A DNA stretch of 64,000 nt from positions 1 to 64,000 of the forward strand of contig DATCJU010000081.1 in the NCBI GenBank assembly GCA_036562635.1, read 5' to 3'. Source of the stretch: DATCJU01 sp036562635. Its GTDB lineage: Bacteria; Actinomycetota; Actinomycetes; Mycobacteriales; Pseudonocardiaceae. Shown piece by piece: positions 36,186-45,642 of this stretch (position 1 is its first letter; the number at the start of each line of letters is the position of its first letter). Below the pieces are notes generated by a model. The model had not been told where the DNA came from, did not search any database, and worked only from the letters and a program-made list of their open reading frames with translations. The translations under genes were made by a program, and so were the position numbers.

Positions 36186-37366
36186 GGGAGCTCCTCCCCC
36201 CGCTCGGCCAGCAGCCGGGCCAGCCGGTCCCGTCCCTCGCCCCAACCGGCGCCCCGCCGCCAGGCCCGAGTGACCTGCACCCGGTCGCCGTCCCGATCGA
36301 ACGCGCCCACCTCGGCCAACACCCGTTGTCCGTCGGGGCACCGACGCATGTGCAGTACGACCTGGACTGCCGCGGCGAGCTGGCTGTGCAACGCGTCCCT
36401 GGGCAGCCCGCCGAGGGCGGCGAGCGCCTCCAACCGGGCCGGGACCTCGGCTGGCGAGTTCGCGTGCAGGGTGCCGGCTCCCCCGTCGTGGCCGGTGTTG
36501 AGGGCGGCGAGCAGTTCGCACACCTCCGCCCCACGCACCTCCCCCACCACCAGCCGGTCCGGGCGCATGCGCAGTGCCTGTCGCACCAGGTCCCGCAGGG
36601 TGACCTCGCCGCTGCCCTCCACGTTGGGCAACCGGGCGACCAGGCGTACCACGTGGGGGTGGTCGGGGCGCAGCTCACCTGCGTCCTCCACGCACACCAC
36701 CCGTTCCCTACCGGGCACGCAACCGAGCAGCGCGGCGAGCAGCGTGGTCTTTCCCGAACCCGTGCCGCCTGTCACGAGGAAGGCGAGCCGGGCCCGCACC
36801 ATCGCCCGGAGCACCTGTGCCATGTCCTCGTCGAAGGCGCCGAGCCGACACAGGGCGTCCAGGTCGTGGGTCGCAGGCCGGAGCACCCGCAGTGACAGGC
36901 AGGTACCGTCGGCTGCGATCGGGGGCAACACGGCGTGCAGCCGCACCGATCCCTCGGCCGCGCCGCCCACACCGGGCAACCAGGCGTCCACGTACGGCTG
37001 TGCGTCGTCCAGGCGCCGCCCCGCGGCGAGGGCGAGACGTTGGGCGAGCCGCCGCACCGCGTCCTCGTCGGGGAACCGGACATCCGCTCGCCGCAGGCCA
37101 CCACCACGGTCCACCCACACCGCGTCCGGGGCGGTGACCAGCACGTCGGTCGTGGCCGGGTCACGCAGCAGGGGTTCCAGGGGACCGGCGCCCACGAACT
37201 CCTGCTGCAGCAGGCGGAGGGCGGTGAGCACCTCGGTGTCGCCGACCACGCCGCCCGCCTCGGCACGGACCGCCTGGGCCACCGTCGCCGCGGTGACGGC
37301 CTGCCCGGAACCGGCGAGCCGCTCCCGCACCCGCTCCACCAGGCCCGTGTTCAGCTTCGTGTTCAT
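36179..37366 (-). CDS. TadA/CpaF-family pilus assembly ATPase
   Basis: 395 residues from an ATG with GGGAGGGCGG directly upstream. It has the secretion ATPase fold: Walker A TGGTGSGKTTLLAALLG near residue 200, the Asp box VVCVEDAGEL, Walker B MRPDRLVVGEVRGAEVCELL and the His box TGHDGGAGTLHANSP. It powers pilin assembly at the inner membrane. It overlaps the Ssd-like gene by four bases upstream and TadB downstream. Corresponds to the Rv3659c-type ATPase of the mycobacterial cluster. Confidence 0.93.
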   Translation of the reverse strand: MNTKLNTGLVERVRERLAGSGQAVTAATVAQAVRAEAGGVVGDTEVLTALRLLQQEFVGAGPLEPLLRDPATTDVLVTAPDAVWVDRGGGLRRADVRFPDEDAVRRLAQRLALAAGRRLDDAQPYVDAWLPGVGGAAEGSVRLHAVLPPIAADGTCLSLRVLRPATHDLDALCRLGAFDEDMAQVLRAMVRARLAFLVTGGTGSGKTTLLAALLGCVPGRERVVCVEDAGELRPDHPHVVRLVARLPNVEGSGEVTLRDLVRQALRMRPDRLVVGEVRGAEVCELLAALNTGHDGGAGTLHANSPAEVPARLEALAALGGLPRDALHSQLAAAVQVVLHMRRCPDGQRVLAEVGAFDRDGDRVQVTRAWRRGAGWGEGRDRLARLLAERGEELPW

Positions 37367-38505
37367 CCCGCCCTCCCGGCACCGACCGGTGAGCGGCCGT
37401 CCGGAGAGGCACCGACCTGCTGTCGGGCTGCGGTACCGGCCAGGGCGTCCAGCACCCGGCGGGCGACCCGCGACAGCGTTCCGCGCCGGCCGGGGAGCCG
37501 ACCGTGATCCAGGACCTTTCCCACCGCGGGGTCGTCCCGGACACACGCCAGGACCGGACACCCGAGTGCTCGGGACACGTCACCAGGAGTGAGCCCACCG
37601 GGTGCAGGCAGCCGCACTACGAGGCCGAGTCGGGCCCCTCGTTCGGCCAGGCGGGTGGCGGTGACCGAGGCGGCGGCGCAGGAACGTACGTCGGCCGGCA
37701 CCACCAGCAGCACCAGGTCGGCACGGTCGAGTGCGACCAGGGCGAACTCAGGCAGGTGTCGGGGCAGGTCGCACACCACCGTCTCGCCGGCACGCCGAGC
37801 CGAGTCGACCACGGCCGCCACCGCGTCGGGGGCGGGCGCACGACCGGAGCGGTCGCAGGACAGGACGGTGAGGGGTGTGTCGCCGCACTCGGTGGCGGGC
37901 AAGGCGGCACGCAGTGAGGACGCCGCGACCCGCCCACTGCCCAGTGCCAGTTCCGGCCAGCGCAGGCCGTCGGCCGTCTCCAGCCCGAGGGCGAGGTCGA
38001 GACCACCGCCGAGCGGATCACAGTCCACCAGCAGGGTCCGATCCCCGCGCCGGGCGGCGGTGACCGCCACCGCCGCCGCCAGGGTGGAGGCACCGGCCCC
38101 GCCCCGTCCACCCAGGAGTGCCAGCACCCGTCCGCGGCCGGGCCCCGGGGTCTCCACGGCATCGGTGAGGGCGGCGACCAGCCACTCCTCGTCCCGTGGC
38201 AGGCTGACCACCCTCTCCGCCCCGACGGCCACCGCGTGCGGCCACAACTGCGGCGGTGGTTCACCGGCACAGACCACCAGGACACCGGGGCGCCGCGGGG
38301 GCACGGCGGCGGCACACCGCGCGACCCCGGCGGGGTCGAGCAGTACCAACGGGGCCGTGCCCCAGTCCCGGCGGAGCGCGACGGCGTCCGCCACCCGGTG
38401 CAGCTCGCATCCGGCGGCGGCCGCCAGCCGCAGCAGGTCGTCCAGCAGATCGGTGTCCTCGGCGAGTACGAGGGGCCGGTTGCGGTCCACGTCGTCATCC
38501 CCCAT
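37363..38505 (-). CDS. ssd: MinD/CpaE-like septum site-determining (Ssd) protein
   Basis: 380 residues, first gene of the Tad operon. The N-terminal 110 residues are a receiver-like domain (LVLAEDTDLLDDLLRLAAAA), followed by a MinD/ParA-type ATPase with the variant P-loop LLGGRGGAGASTLAAAVAV (deviant Walker A, Ala-Ser-Thr rather than Lys-Ser/Thr), LLVDCDPLGGGLDLALGLE and VVCDLPRHLPEFALVALDRA. Ssd of M. tuberculosis was linked to cell division control; CpaE-like proteins position Tad pili. Both could apply here. The ATG at 38505 is chosen over a longer frame to 38751, which has no similarity. Confidence 0.88.
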   Translation of the reverse strand: MGDDDVDRNRPLVLAEDTDLLDDLLRLAAAAGCELHRVADAVALRRDWGTAPLVLLDPAGVARCAAAVPPRRPGVLVVCAGEPPPQLWPHAVAVGAERVVSLPRDEEWLVAALTDAVETPGPGRGRVLALLGGRGGAGASTLAAAVAVTAARRGDRTLLVDCDPLGGGLDLALGLETADGLRWPELALGSGRVAASSLRAALPATECGDTPLTVLSCDRSGRAPAPDAVAAVVDSARRAGETVVCDLPRHLPEFALVALDRADLVLLVVPADVRSCAAASVTATRLAERGARLGLVVRLPAPGGLTPGDVSRALGCPVLACVRDDPAVGKVLDHGRLPGRRGTLSRVARRVLDALAGTAARQQVGASPDGRSPVGAGRAG

Positions 38506-39047
38506 CAGTCCGGTCCACCCGCGCCCCGGAGAACCGGAGACGCAGGAGCAGGAACGGGGACCACCGTGCCGGGACCGCCCCCTCGCCCCAACCCACCGCG
38601 ATCGATCTGTGGACAACCGCAACGGATGTGGACAACATCCGGCCGAAATCCACCCGGAAACCCGGATCGGTCCGTATCGCGCGGAAGATGTGTGGGCGAG
38701 ACGGCGACGAAACGAATCAGGAAGAACGAGCACCGGTGCGACGACCGGCACCGGATGTCACCGGAACGACCGCACACCACCGCGCCGACATCCGGCCACG
38801 GCTACAGCACGATTCACCCGATCGAGATGACATCCCCCGGATATGGGACGACCCCCGCCAGGGGGGAGGGACGGGGGTCGTCGAAGGTTCAGCCCCGGGG
38901 GGTCGAGCTGAACCCGTCCGGTGGTTACCGGACAGGACTACTGTATCCGTTGGGCGGAACGAAGGCATACGTTTCGGACCGCTGAGTCGTAACGGCCCGT
39001 TTCACGACGCGTTTCCCGTACACCACCCGACGACCCGATCCCGACCT
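38506..39047. other. Divergent intergenic region with a hairpin
   Basis: About 540 bases between the leftward Tad operon and the rightward HAD gene. ACGACCCCCG (38848-38857) and CGGGGGTCGT (38872-38881) form a 10-bp hairpin. Frames that cross this region are arginine-rich and unsupported. Promoters for both units should be here. Confidence 0.4.
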
Positions 39048-39902
39048 ATGCTGTTCGGCGTGGCAGCCGCCGGCACCGAACAGCCGCCCGTCCCCGGTAC
39101 CCGTGTGGCGGCGTTCTTCGATCTGGACCGAACGATCCTCGCCAGATCCGGGACCCTGGCCTTCGGTCGCTCCTTCTTCCGGGAAGGCCTGATCAACCGC
39201 CGGGCCGTGCTCAAGAGCGCGTACGCCCAGTTCGTCGTCATGCTCTCCGGTGCCGACCCGGACCAGGTCGAGCACATGCGCGCCCACATCACCTCGCTGT
39301 GCGCCGGATGGGACGTCGAACAGGTGCGGGCGCTCGTCGAGGAAACGCTGCACGACATCGTCGACCCCCTGGTCCACAAGGAGGCCACCCAGCTGATCGC
39401 GGAGCACGCCGACCAGGGGCACGACGTGGTGGTGCTGTCCGCATCCGGTGAAGAGCTCGTCGGCCCCATCGCGCAGATGCTCGGGGCGACGCACACCGTC
39501 GCCACGCGCATGAGCGTCGTGGACGGCCGCTACACCGGAGAGGTGACGTTCCACTGTTCCGGGCAGGCCAGGGCCGACGCGGTGCGTGAGCTGGCGCAAC
39601 AGCAGGGGTACGACCTGGCCCGGTGCCACGCCTACAGCGACTCGGCCACCGACCTTCCGCTGCTGGAGGCGGTCGGCCACCCGACCGCGGTGAACCCGGA
39701 CCACACCCTGCGCAGGATCGCCTCGGAGCGCGGCTGGCCGATCCTAGCCTTCTCGCACCCGACGCCGCTGCGCGCCCGCATCCCCACCCCGTCGGGTACC
39801 GCGGTGGCGGCCGCTGCGGTGGGCCTGGGCGCGGTCGCCGCGGCGGGTGTCGCCTGGTTCGGGCTACGCCGCCGGGGCCGCCGGAGCGAGGACTCGAACT
39901 AG
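39048..39902 (+). CDS. HAD-superfamily subfamily IB hydrolase (SerB-like)
   Basis: 284 residues. Motif I FFDLDRTIL (nucleophile Asp), motif II VVVLSASGEE, and the acidic motif IV YSDSATDLPLLEAVG are present, with a helical cap between. The C-terminal end has a membrane helix (AVAAAAVGLGAVAAAGVAWF) and a basic tail, so it is probably tethered to the inner face of the membrane. The family dephosphorylates small phosphoesters (phosphoserine or phospholipid-type substrates); the specific one is unknown. It occupies the place of Rv3661 next to the ssd-tad cluster. Confidence 0.88.
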   Translation: MLFGVAAAGTEQPPVPGTRVAAFFDLDRTILARSGTLAFGRSFFREGLINRRAVLKSAYAQFVVMLSGADPDQVEHMRAHITSLCAGWDVEQVRALVEETLHDIVDPLVHKEATQLIAEHADQGHDVVVLSASGEELVGPIAQMLGATHTVATRMSVVDGRYTGEVTFHCSGQARADAVRELAQQQGYDLARCHAYSDSATDLPLLEAVGHPTAVNPDHTLRRIASERGWPILAFSHPTPLRARIPTPSGTAVAAAAVGLGAVAAAGVAWFGLRRRGRRSEDSN

Positions 39903-40074
39903 GCGGAGCCGCGTCGCGGGAGCGGAACCCGGCCGCGGAACCCGCACCGGGACCGGGGTGCTTCCCCTCCCGCACCCGGGTGATGGCCCTGGAGAACACC
40001 AGGCCCGTGAACTGCGGTTTTTCGCATTCCCGTCACGCTGTGTTGCTGTAACGGTGCACTCAACCGAGCGCTTG

Positions 40075-40092
40075 CTGTGATGCGCAACACAG
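40075..40092. promoter_or_regulatory. Crp/GlxR-type palindrome
   Basis: CTGTGATGCGCAACACAG is an 18-bp palindrome with one mismatched pair. It fits TGTGA-N6-TCACA with one mismatch. It lies about 500 bp before nagZ, so if active it would control a promoter with a long leader. Confidence 0.4.
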
Positions 40093-40546
40093 ACTACAAA
40101 GGAGGTGCGGACCCCTGGAGGCCAGGGGTGATGCGCAGAGAAGCACCACCCACCCCGACAGGGCTCCGCACGTAAGTCACGGGCACCCACGCCGAGCACG
40201 CCGCGGGAGGCATTGTCGACAAGGGGCTGCGTCACGGGACGCCGGACGCCGAGCCCTGGAAGTGCGACATGAGTGCACGCTTGGTAACCCGTGGACTTAC
40301 GGTGGCTGACGGCGCCAGCTGGAGTAGCTCCCAGCCAGGCGCCGTTGGCGTGTCCGGGCAGGTACGGCGTGGGCCGTCGGGCGTCGATGCCCCGTGGAGC
40401 CCTGGACACGCCCCTGCCCACCCACCAGGGACCCGGCTCCACCGGTCCCCACCCGACCGGGACACGGTTTCCCGACACGCCGGTTGCGCGGTGTACACGA
40501 CCGTTGACCACGCACTGTGGCGCAAGTAACTTGCCAGGAAAACCAC

Positions 40547-40563
40547 AACCTGGTGAACAGGTT
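40547..40563. promoter_or_regulatory. Inverted repeat before nagZ
   Basis: AACCTG and CAGGTT pair around GTGAA, ending 27 bp before the GTG start of nagZ. It could be an operator for a regulator of the cluster, such as the RpiR-family MurR encoded at 49.4 kb, or a small RNA hairpin. Confidence 0.3.
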
Positions 40564-40589
40564 TCCACCCGCCTGGCAGGGAGGCCACA

Positions 40590-42428
40590 GTGCACGACTC
40601 CCCCGCTCCCAGGGCATCCCGATCGCGCGTGTCCCGATCCACCGCGGCGGTCCTGGCAGCGCTGACCGCGGCGACCGTCGCAGGCTCGGCGCCTGCCGGC
40701 GCGGAGCCCACCGCACCGTCCCATCGGCCGCCCCAGGCCGAGGCCGCAGCGCACGGCTGGGCCATCTCGACCCTGCGCCGCATGTCGCTGGAGGAGAAGG
40801 TCGGGCAGCTGTTCGTCACCTACGCCTACGGCAGCACCGCCGACACCGCACACCCGCAGAACCGCGAGGAGTTCGGGCTGGACACCCCGGCCGAGATCGT
40901 CCAGCGCTACCACCTCGGCGGTGTCATCTACTTCGCCTGGACCGACAGCTTCCACAACCCGCGTCAGGTCGCGGAGCTGTCCAACGGCCTGCAGCGGGCC
41001 GCACTCAGCAGCGGTGCCCACGTGCCGCTGCTGATCTCCACCGACCAGGAGCACGGCGTGGTGGCCCGCTTCGGCCCACCCGCCACCCAGTTCCCGGGCA
41101 ACATGGCACTCGGTGCCGGCCGTAGCGTGCAGGACGCCGAACTGGCCGCGGCCATCGGTGGCGCCGAGCTGCGGGCCGTCGGCATCAACCAGAACTACGC
41201 CCCGGTGGCGGACGTCAACGTCAACGCCGCCAACCCCGTGATCGGGGTGCGGTCGTTCTCCTCCGACCCGCAGCTGGCCGCCGACATGGTCGCCGCCCAG
41301 GTGCGCGGCTACCAGAACGGGTACGACCGCAGGCTGGGCGTGGCCGCCACGGTCAAGCACTTCCCGGGCCACGGCGACACCGACGTGGACAGCCACACCG
41401 GCCTGCCCGTGATCACCCACGACCGGGAGCAGTGGGAACAGCTGGACGCCCCGCCGTTCCGCGCCGCCATCGCCCAGGGCGTGGACATGGTGATGACCGC
41501 GCACATCGTGGTGCCCGAGCTGGACGACTCCGGGGAACCGGCCACGCTCTCCCGGAACGTGCTGACCGGCATGCTCCGCGAGGAGCTGGGCTTCGACGGC
41601 GTGGTGGTGACCGACTCGCTGCAGATGGACGGCGTGCGCCAGATGCACTCCGACGCCGAGATCCCGGTGCTCGCGCTGAAGGCAGGTGCGGACCAGCTGC
41701 TCATGCCGTGGCGGTTGGACGTGGCCTACAACGCGGTGCTCGACGCGGTGCGCTCCGGTGAACTCACCGAGCGGCGTATCGACGAGAGCGTCTACCGCAT
41801 CCTCAAGCTGAAGTACAAGCGGGGCATCGTGCACCAGCCCCTGGTCGACCCGGCCGCGGTCGACGCAACCGTGGGCGTCCCCCGGCACCAGGAGGCCGCC
41901 CAGCGCGTCACCGACCGCACCGTCACCGCGCTGACCAACGACGAGCTGCTGCCGCTGCACGACCGGCCGGGCACGGTGTTGGTGACCGGGTGGGGTGCGA
42001 CCACCACCGCCACACTCGCCCAGCGCATCGCTGCCCGCGGCCCGCAGACCACGGTGGTGGAGACCGGCCTGACCCCGGACGAGCAGCGCATCGCGCAGGC
42101 CGTCGCCGCCGCCGAGCAGAGCGACCTGGTCGTGGTGCTCACCAACCGGGCCTGGAGCGACGCACAGCAACAGGAGCTGGTGCGCAAGCTCGCCGCCACC
42201 GGCAAGCCCGTCGTCGGTGTCGCCGTCCGTGACCCCTACGACGCGGCGTACCTGCCGGAGGCCCGGGCCTGGCTGGCCACCTACTCGTACACCGCGGTGT
42301 CCATGGAGTCCCTGAGCCGGGTGCTGTTCGGCGAGGTGTCCCCCGCCGGGCGGCTGCCGGTGAACATTCCGTCCCCGACCGACCCCGGCACCGACCGGTT
42401 CCCGTTCGGCCACGGACTGACCTGGTGA
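40590..42428 (+). CDS. nagZ: Secreted GH3 beta-N-acetylglucosaminidase (NagZ-type)
   Basis: 612 residues. A signal peptide (RSTAAVLAALTAATVAGSAP, cleaved near GAEP) precedes a glycoside hydrolase family 3 domain with the NagZ-specific loop KHFPGHGDTDVDSHTGLP (His/Asp general acid-base pair) near residue 250 and the nucleophile in VVTDSLQMDG near 340, then a second alpha/beta domain to the end, as in Bacillus NagZ. It removes GlcNAc from the non-reducing end of wall fragments outside the cell. Start is a GTG with GGGAGG seven bases upstream. Its stop overlaps the namZ start. The three genes nagZ-namZ-amiE-like are in the same order of functions as the Bacillus muropeptide rescue cluster. Confidence 0.92.
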   Translation: MHDSPAPRASRSRVSRSTAAVLAALTAATVAGSAPAGAEPTAPSHRPPQAEAAAHGWAISTLRRMSLEEKVGQLFVTYAYGSTADTAHPQNREEFGLDTPAEIVQRYHLGGVIYFAWTDSFHNPRQVAELSNGLQRAALSSGAHVPLLISTDQEHGVVARFGPPATQFPGNMALGAGRSVQDAELAAAIGGAELRAVGINQNYAPVADVNVNAANPVIGVRSFSSDPQLAADMVAAQVRGYQNGYDRRLGVAATVKHFPGHGDTDVDSHTGLPVITHDREQWEQLDAPPFRAAIAQGVDMVMTAHIVVPELDDSGEPATLSRNVLTGMLREELGFDGVVVTDSLQMDGVRQMHSDAEIPVLALKAGADQLLMPWRLDVAYNAVLDAVRSGELTERRIDESVYRILKLKYKRGIVHQPLVDPAAVDATVGVPRHQEAAQRVTDRTVTALTNDELLPLHDRPGTVLVTGWGATTTATLAQRIAARGPQTTVVETGLTPDEQRIAQAVAAAEQSDLVVVLTNRAWSDAQQQELVRKLAATGKPVVGVAVRDPYDAAYLPEARAWLATYSYTAVSMESLSRVLFGEVSPAGRLPVNIPSPTDPGTDRFPFGHGLTW

Positions 42429-43747
42429 GGGGTGAATCGGTGAACCCGCTGAACCGACGCCGTTTCCTGACCGCCTCCGCGCTGGCCGCGCCGGCTCTCA
42501 CCGTCGCGGCCGGCGTGACCGGGGCGACCGGGGCCGCGGCCGCCCCCGCGTCGAGCGCCCCCGCCAAGGGACCGCGCCCGGGCCACCAGGTGCTCACCGG
42601 CGCCGCCCGGCTCGCCCAGGACAACTGGCGGCTGCTGGTCGGCCGCAAGGTGGGCATGGTGACAAACCCCACCGGCATCCTGCCCGACCTGGTGCACGTG
42701 GTGGACGCCATGCACACCGACGGCCGGGCGCGACCGGTGGCGGTCTTCGGCCCCGAACACGGCTTCCGCGGCACCGCACAGGCCGGCGGGTCCGAGGGCG
42801 ACTACATCGACCCCCGGACCGGCATCCCGGTGTACGACACCTACGGCGCGGGCGTCGACAAGATCGCCGAGATGTTCCGCAAGTCCGGTCTGGACACCGT
42901 GGTGTTCGACATCGCCGACGTGGGGGCCCGCTTCTACACCTACATCTGGACGATGTACCAGACGATGCAGGCGGCGGTCGCAGTCGGCGCCTCGTTCGTC
43001 GTGCTGGACCGGCCCAACCCGGTGGGCGGCCAGGCCCACGGTCCCCAGCTCGACCCGGCCTACTCGTCGTTCGTGGGACTGCGCCCCGTCGTGCAGCAGC
43101 ACGGCATGACCATCGGCGAGCTGGCCCGTCTGTTCGACGCCGAGTTCCTGCCCGCGGACACCGGGCGGCGGCTGGAACAGCTGGAGGTGGTCGAACTGCG
43201 CGGCTGGAAGCGCAGCGACCTGTTCGACGCCACCGGCCTGCCCTGGGTGCCGCCCAGCCCGAACATGCCGACCCCGGACACGGCCCTGGTCTACCCGGGG
43301 ACCTGCATGTTCGAGGGCACCGTGTTCTCCGAGGGCCGCGGCACCACCCGGCCGTTCGAGCTGATCGGCGCTCCCGGCCTGGACTGGCGGTGGGCCGAGG
43401 AGCTCAACGGCATGAACCTGCCCGGGGTGAGCTTCCGCGAGGCGTACTTCACCCCCACCTTCTCCAAACACGCGAACACGGTGTGTGGGGGTGTGCAGCT
43501 GCACCTGACCGACCCGGCGAGGTTCGACGCGGTGCGCACCGGCACCGCGATGATCGTCACCGCCCGGCGGCTCTACCCGGACGTGTTCGCCTGGCGCTCG
43601 GACAACTGGATCGACAAGCTCACCGGCTCGGACCGGTTCCGCCGCATGGTGGACGCCGGGGCCGGGGTGGACGAGGTCGTCGACGCCTGGAAGTCCGAGC
43701 TCGCCGAGTTCCGTCGTCGGCGTGAGCCCTACCTGCTGTACCGGTGA
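42425..43747 (+). CDS. namZ: Secreted exo-beta-N-acetylmuramidase (NamZ, DUF1343)
   Basis: 440 residues. A twin-arginine signal (LNRRRFLTASALAAPALTV) leads to a DUF1343 domain with VGMVTNPTGILPDLVHVVDA, FGPEHGFRGTAQAG and DTVVFDIADVGARFYTYIW, matching NamZ, which releases MurNAc from the non-reducing end of peptidoglycan fragments. It acts after NagZ has removed GlcNAc. The first GTG (42425) overlaps the nagZ stop; a second GTG at 42440 with GAGGGG upstream is an equally good start. The stop overlaps the next gene by four bases. The Tat signal suggests export in folded form. Confidence 0.9.
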   Translation: MRGESVNPLNRRRFLTASALAAPALTVAAGVTGATGAAAAPASSAPAKGPRPGHQVLTGAARLAQDNWRLLVGRKVGMVTNPTGILPDLVHVVDAMHTDGRARPVAVFGPEHGFRGTAQAGGSEGDYIDPRTGIPVYDTYGAGVDKIAEMFRKSGLDTVVFDIADVGARFYTYIWTMYQTMQAAVAVGASFVVLDRPNPVGGQAHGPQLDPAYSSFVGLRPVVQQHGMTIGELARLFDAEFLPADTGRRLEQLEVVELRGWKRSDLFDATGLPWVPPSPNMPTPDTALVYPGTCMFEGTVFSEGRGTTRPFELIGAPGLDWRWAEELNGMNLPGVSFREAYFTPTFSKHANTVCGGVQLHLTDPARFDAVRTGTAMIVTARRLYPDVFAWRSDNWIDKLTGSDRFRRMVDAGAGVDEVVDAWKSELAEFRRRREPYLLYR

Positions 43748-45537
43748 GGTGGTCCGTGCGTCGTCTGCTTCCCGCCGCCCTGCTGGCGGTGCTGACCGTG
43801 GCGGGCTCGGCCGCCGCCGCGGCACCCTCCTCCGCGGAGGGTGACCCGATGACGGCCGGCACGTCCGGCCGGTTCGACCGGCCGTGGAACGGGTTCGCCC
43901 CGGCGTCCACCGTGCTCCGGAACGGCACTCCCGAACAGGTGGGGCTGGACCCGGCTCCGATCGAGGCGGCCCTGCGTGGGGTCGAGCAGCTCGCGGTGGA
44001 CGGTGGGTCGGGGCGGCCCATGTTCTCCGCCGCGGTCACCCTGCTGGTGCACGACGGGGTGGTGGTGGCCCGGGAGGCCACCGGCTACGCCCTGCGCTAC
44101 GCGCAGGTCACCTCGGACGGCGAAGCCGTGGAGCTGCCGCGCGAGGAATGGGTGCCGGCCCGGACCGACACCATCTTCGACATGGCCTCGGTCTCCAAGC
44201 TGTTCACCTCGATCGTGGTGCTGCAGCAGGTGGAGGCCGGGCGGGTGGACCTGGACGCGCCCGTCGCCCGCTACCTGCCCGAGTTCGCCGAGGGCGGCAA
44301 GGAGACGGTGACCGTCAAGCAGCTGCTCACCCACACCTCGGGGTTGCCGGCTTGGCTGCCGCTGTGGCAGAGCCACCCGGACCGCGAGTCCCGGATCCAG
44401 GCGGCACTGCGGGCCCCGACCGAGTACACCCCGGGCACCGGCTACGTCTACTCCGACCTCAACCTGATCGCCCTGGGTGTGCTGGTGGAGCGGGTCACCG
44501 GCTCCACACTGGACACCCTGGTGCGGCAGGGGATCACCGAGCCGTTGGGCATGCGCGACACCGGCTACAACCCGCCGGCGTCGGTGCGGGACCGGGTCGC
44601 GGCCACCGAGTACCAGGCCAACCCGCCCCGCGGCATGGTGCGCGGTGAGGTCCACGACGAGAACGCCTGGTCGCTGGGTGGGGTGGCCGGACACGCCGGG
44701 GTGTTCTCCACCGCCGACGACATGGCGATCCTGGGGCAGGCGATCCTCAACGGCGGTAGCTACCGCGGGGCTCGCATCCTGCGCCCGGACACGGTGCGGC
44801 TGATGCTGACCAACTACAACCAGGCGTTCCCGGAGAACTCGCACGGCCTGGGCTTCGAGCTCGACCAGCGCTGGTACATGGACGGGCTGTCCGGGCCGCG
44901 TACCGCCGGGCACACCGGGTTCACCGGCACCTCGATCGTCATCGACCCCGCGTCGCGCTCGATCGCCGTCCTGTTGACGAACCGGGTGCACCCCACGCGG
45001 AACTGGGGCGGCAACAACCCGGCGCGGCGGCTGGTGGCCCAGGGCCTGGCCCAGGCGCTGGGTGTGCGCCCGGTGCACGGGCCGGACGCCTGGTTCTCCG
45101 GCGTGGCCGAGAACGCGAACGCGGTGCTGTCCACCGGCCCGCTGCGGGCGAAGGGGACGGTTCGGGTGTCCTTCGACGCGTTCGTGGACACGCAGAACGA
45201 CCCGGACGGGGTGGACCAGCTCGTACTGGAGTCCAGCGCCGACGGTGTCACCTGGCAGACCGTGCCGATGGTGGCGCACGGACCCGACGCCCCGGGTGCG
45301 GTCGAGGCGCTGAGCGGGGCCGGTCACCGGCGGTGGTGGCAGGTGCGGGCCGAACTGCCCGCCCCGCAGTCCGGTGAGCTGTACCTGCGCTGGCGCTACA
45401 CCTCGGACTCCCTCTACACGGGACGTGGGGTGTACCTGGACGGCATCCGGGTGTGGAGCACCGGTGGGGTGTTGTTGGACGGTGAACGCGAACCCGGGCG
45501 GTTGACCGCCGAGGGCTGGCGGCTCGCCACCCGCTGA
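43744..45537 (+). CDS. Secreted beta-lactamase-family serine hydrolase (AmiE-like)
   Basis: 597 residues. Signal peptide (LLPAALLAVLTVAGSAAAAA), then a class C beta-lactamase/DD-peptidase fold with SxxK in MASVSKLF, YxN in YSDLNL and the HTGFTG motif. The C-terminal 130 residues form an extra beta-sandwich (LYLRWRYTSDSLYTGRG) that may bind carbohydrate. In Bacillus the AmiE protein encoded beside nagZ and namZ is a member of this fold and cleaves the peptide from MurNAc; the same role is likely here. A generic esterase or D-aminopeptidase is the alternative. GTGA-type overlap with namZ supports one operon. Confidence 0.82.
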   Translation: MRWSVRRLLPAALLAVLTVAGSAAAAAPSSAEGDPMTAGTSGRFDRPWNGFAPASTVLRNGTPEQVGLDPAPIEAALRGVEQLAVDGGSGRPMFSAAVTLLVHDGVVVAREATGYALRYAQVTSDGEAVELPREEWVPARTDTIFDMASVSKLFTSIVVLQQVEAGRVDLDAPVARYLPEFAEGGKETVTVKQLLTHTSGLPAWLPLWQSHPDRESRIQAALRAPTEYTPGTGYVYSDLNLIALGVLVERVTGSTLDTLVRQGITEPLGMRDTGYNPPASVRDRVAATEYQANPPRGMVRGEVHDENAWSLGGVAGHAGVFSTADDMAILGQAILNGGSYRGARILRPDTVRLMLTNYNQAFPENSHGLGFELDQRWYMDGLSGPRTAGHTGFTGTSIVIDPASRSIAVLLTNRVHPTRNWGGNNPARRLVAQGLAQALGVRPVHGPDAWFSGVAENANAVLSTGPLRAKGTVRVSFDAFVDTQNDPDGVDQLVLESSADGVTWQTVPMVAHGPDAPGAVEALSGAGHRRWWQVRAELPAPQSGELYLRWRYTSDSLYTGRGVYLDGIRVWSTGGVLLDGEREPGRLTAEGWRLATR

Positions 45538-45557
45538 AGCACGGGATCCGGAAACGT

Positions 45558-45605
45558 CGAGGACGGGTCCTCCCCGCCGGTGTCATCGGGGAGGACCCGT
45601 CCTCG
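45558..45605. terminator. 18-bp bidirectional terminator
   Basis: CGAGGACGGGTCCTCCCC (45558-45575) pairs perfectly with 45588-45605 around a 12-base loop. It lies between the convergent ends of the AmiE-like gene and the EspG-family gene. Confidence 0.85.
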
Positions 45606-45642
45606 TGTGGACAGGGATCGGGAAGGAGTCGGTGGTCCGGTC

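Larger units (their letters stand above)
39903..40589. other. Long leader/intergenic region upstream of the muropeptide genes
   Basis: 687 bases without a supported gene. It contains the Crp-like palindrome at 40075-40092, a ribosome-binding-like AAAGGAGGTG at 40098-40107, a possible 13-codon leader frame beginning at 40131 (MRREAPPTPTGLRT), and an inverted repeat AACCTG-GTGAA-CAGGTT just before the nagZ start. A long untranslated leader for nagZ is possible. Confidence 0.4.

Noticed and set aside
39864..42413. Leftward frame of 849 codons opposite nagZ
   Set aside because: Shadow composition; NagZ with all motifs is on the other strand.
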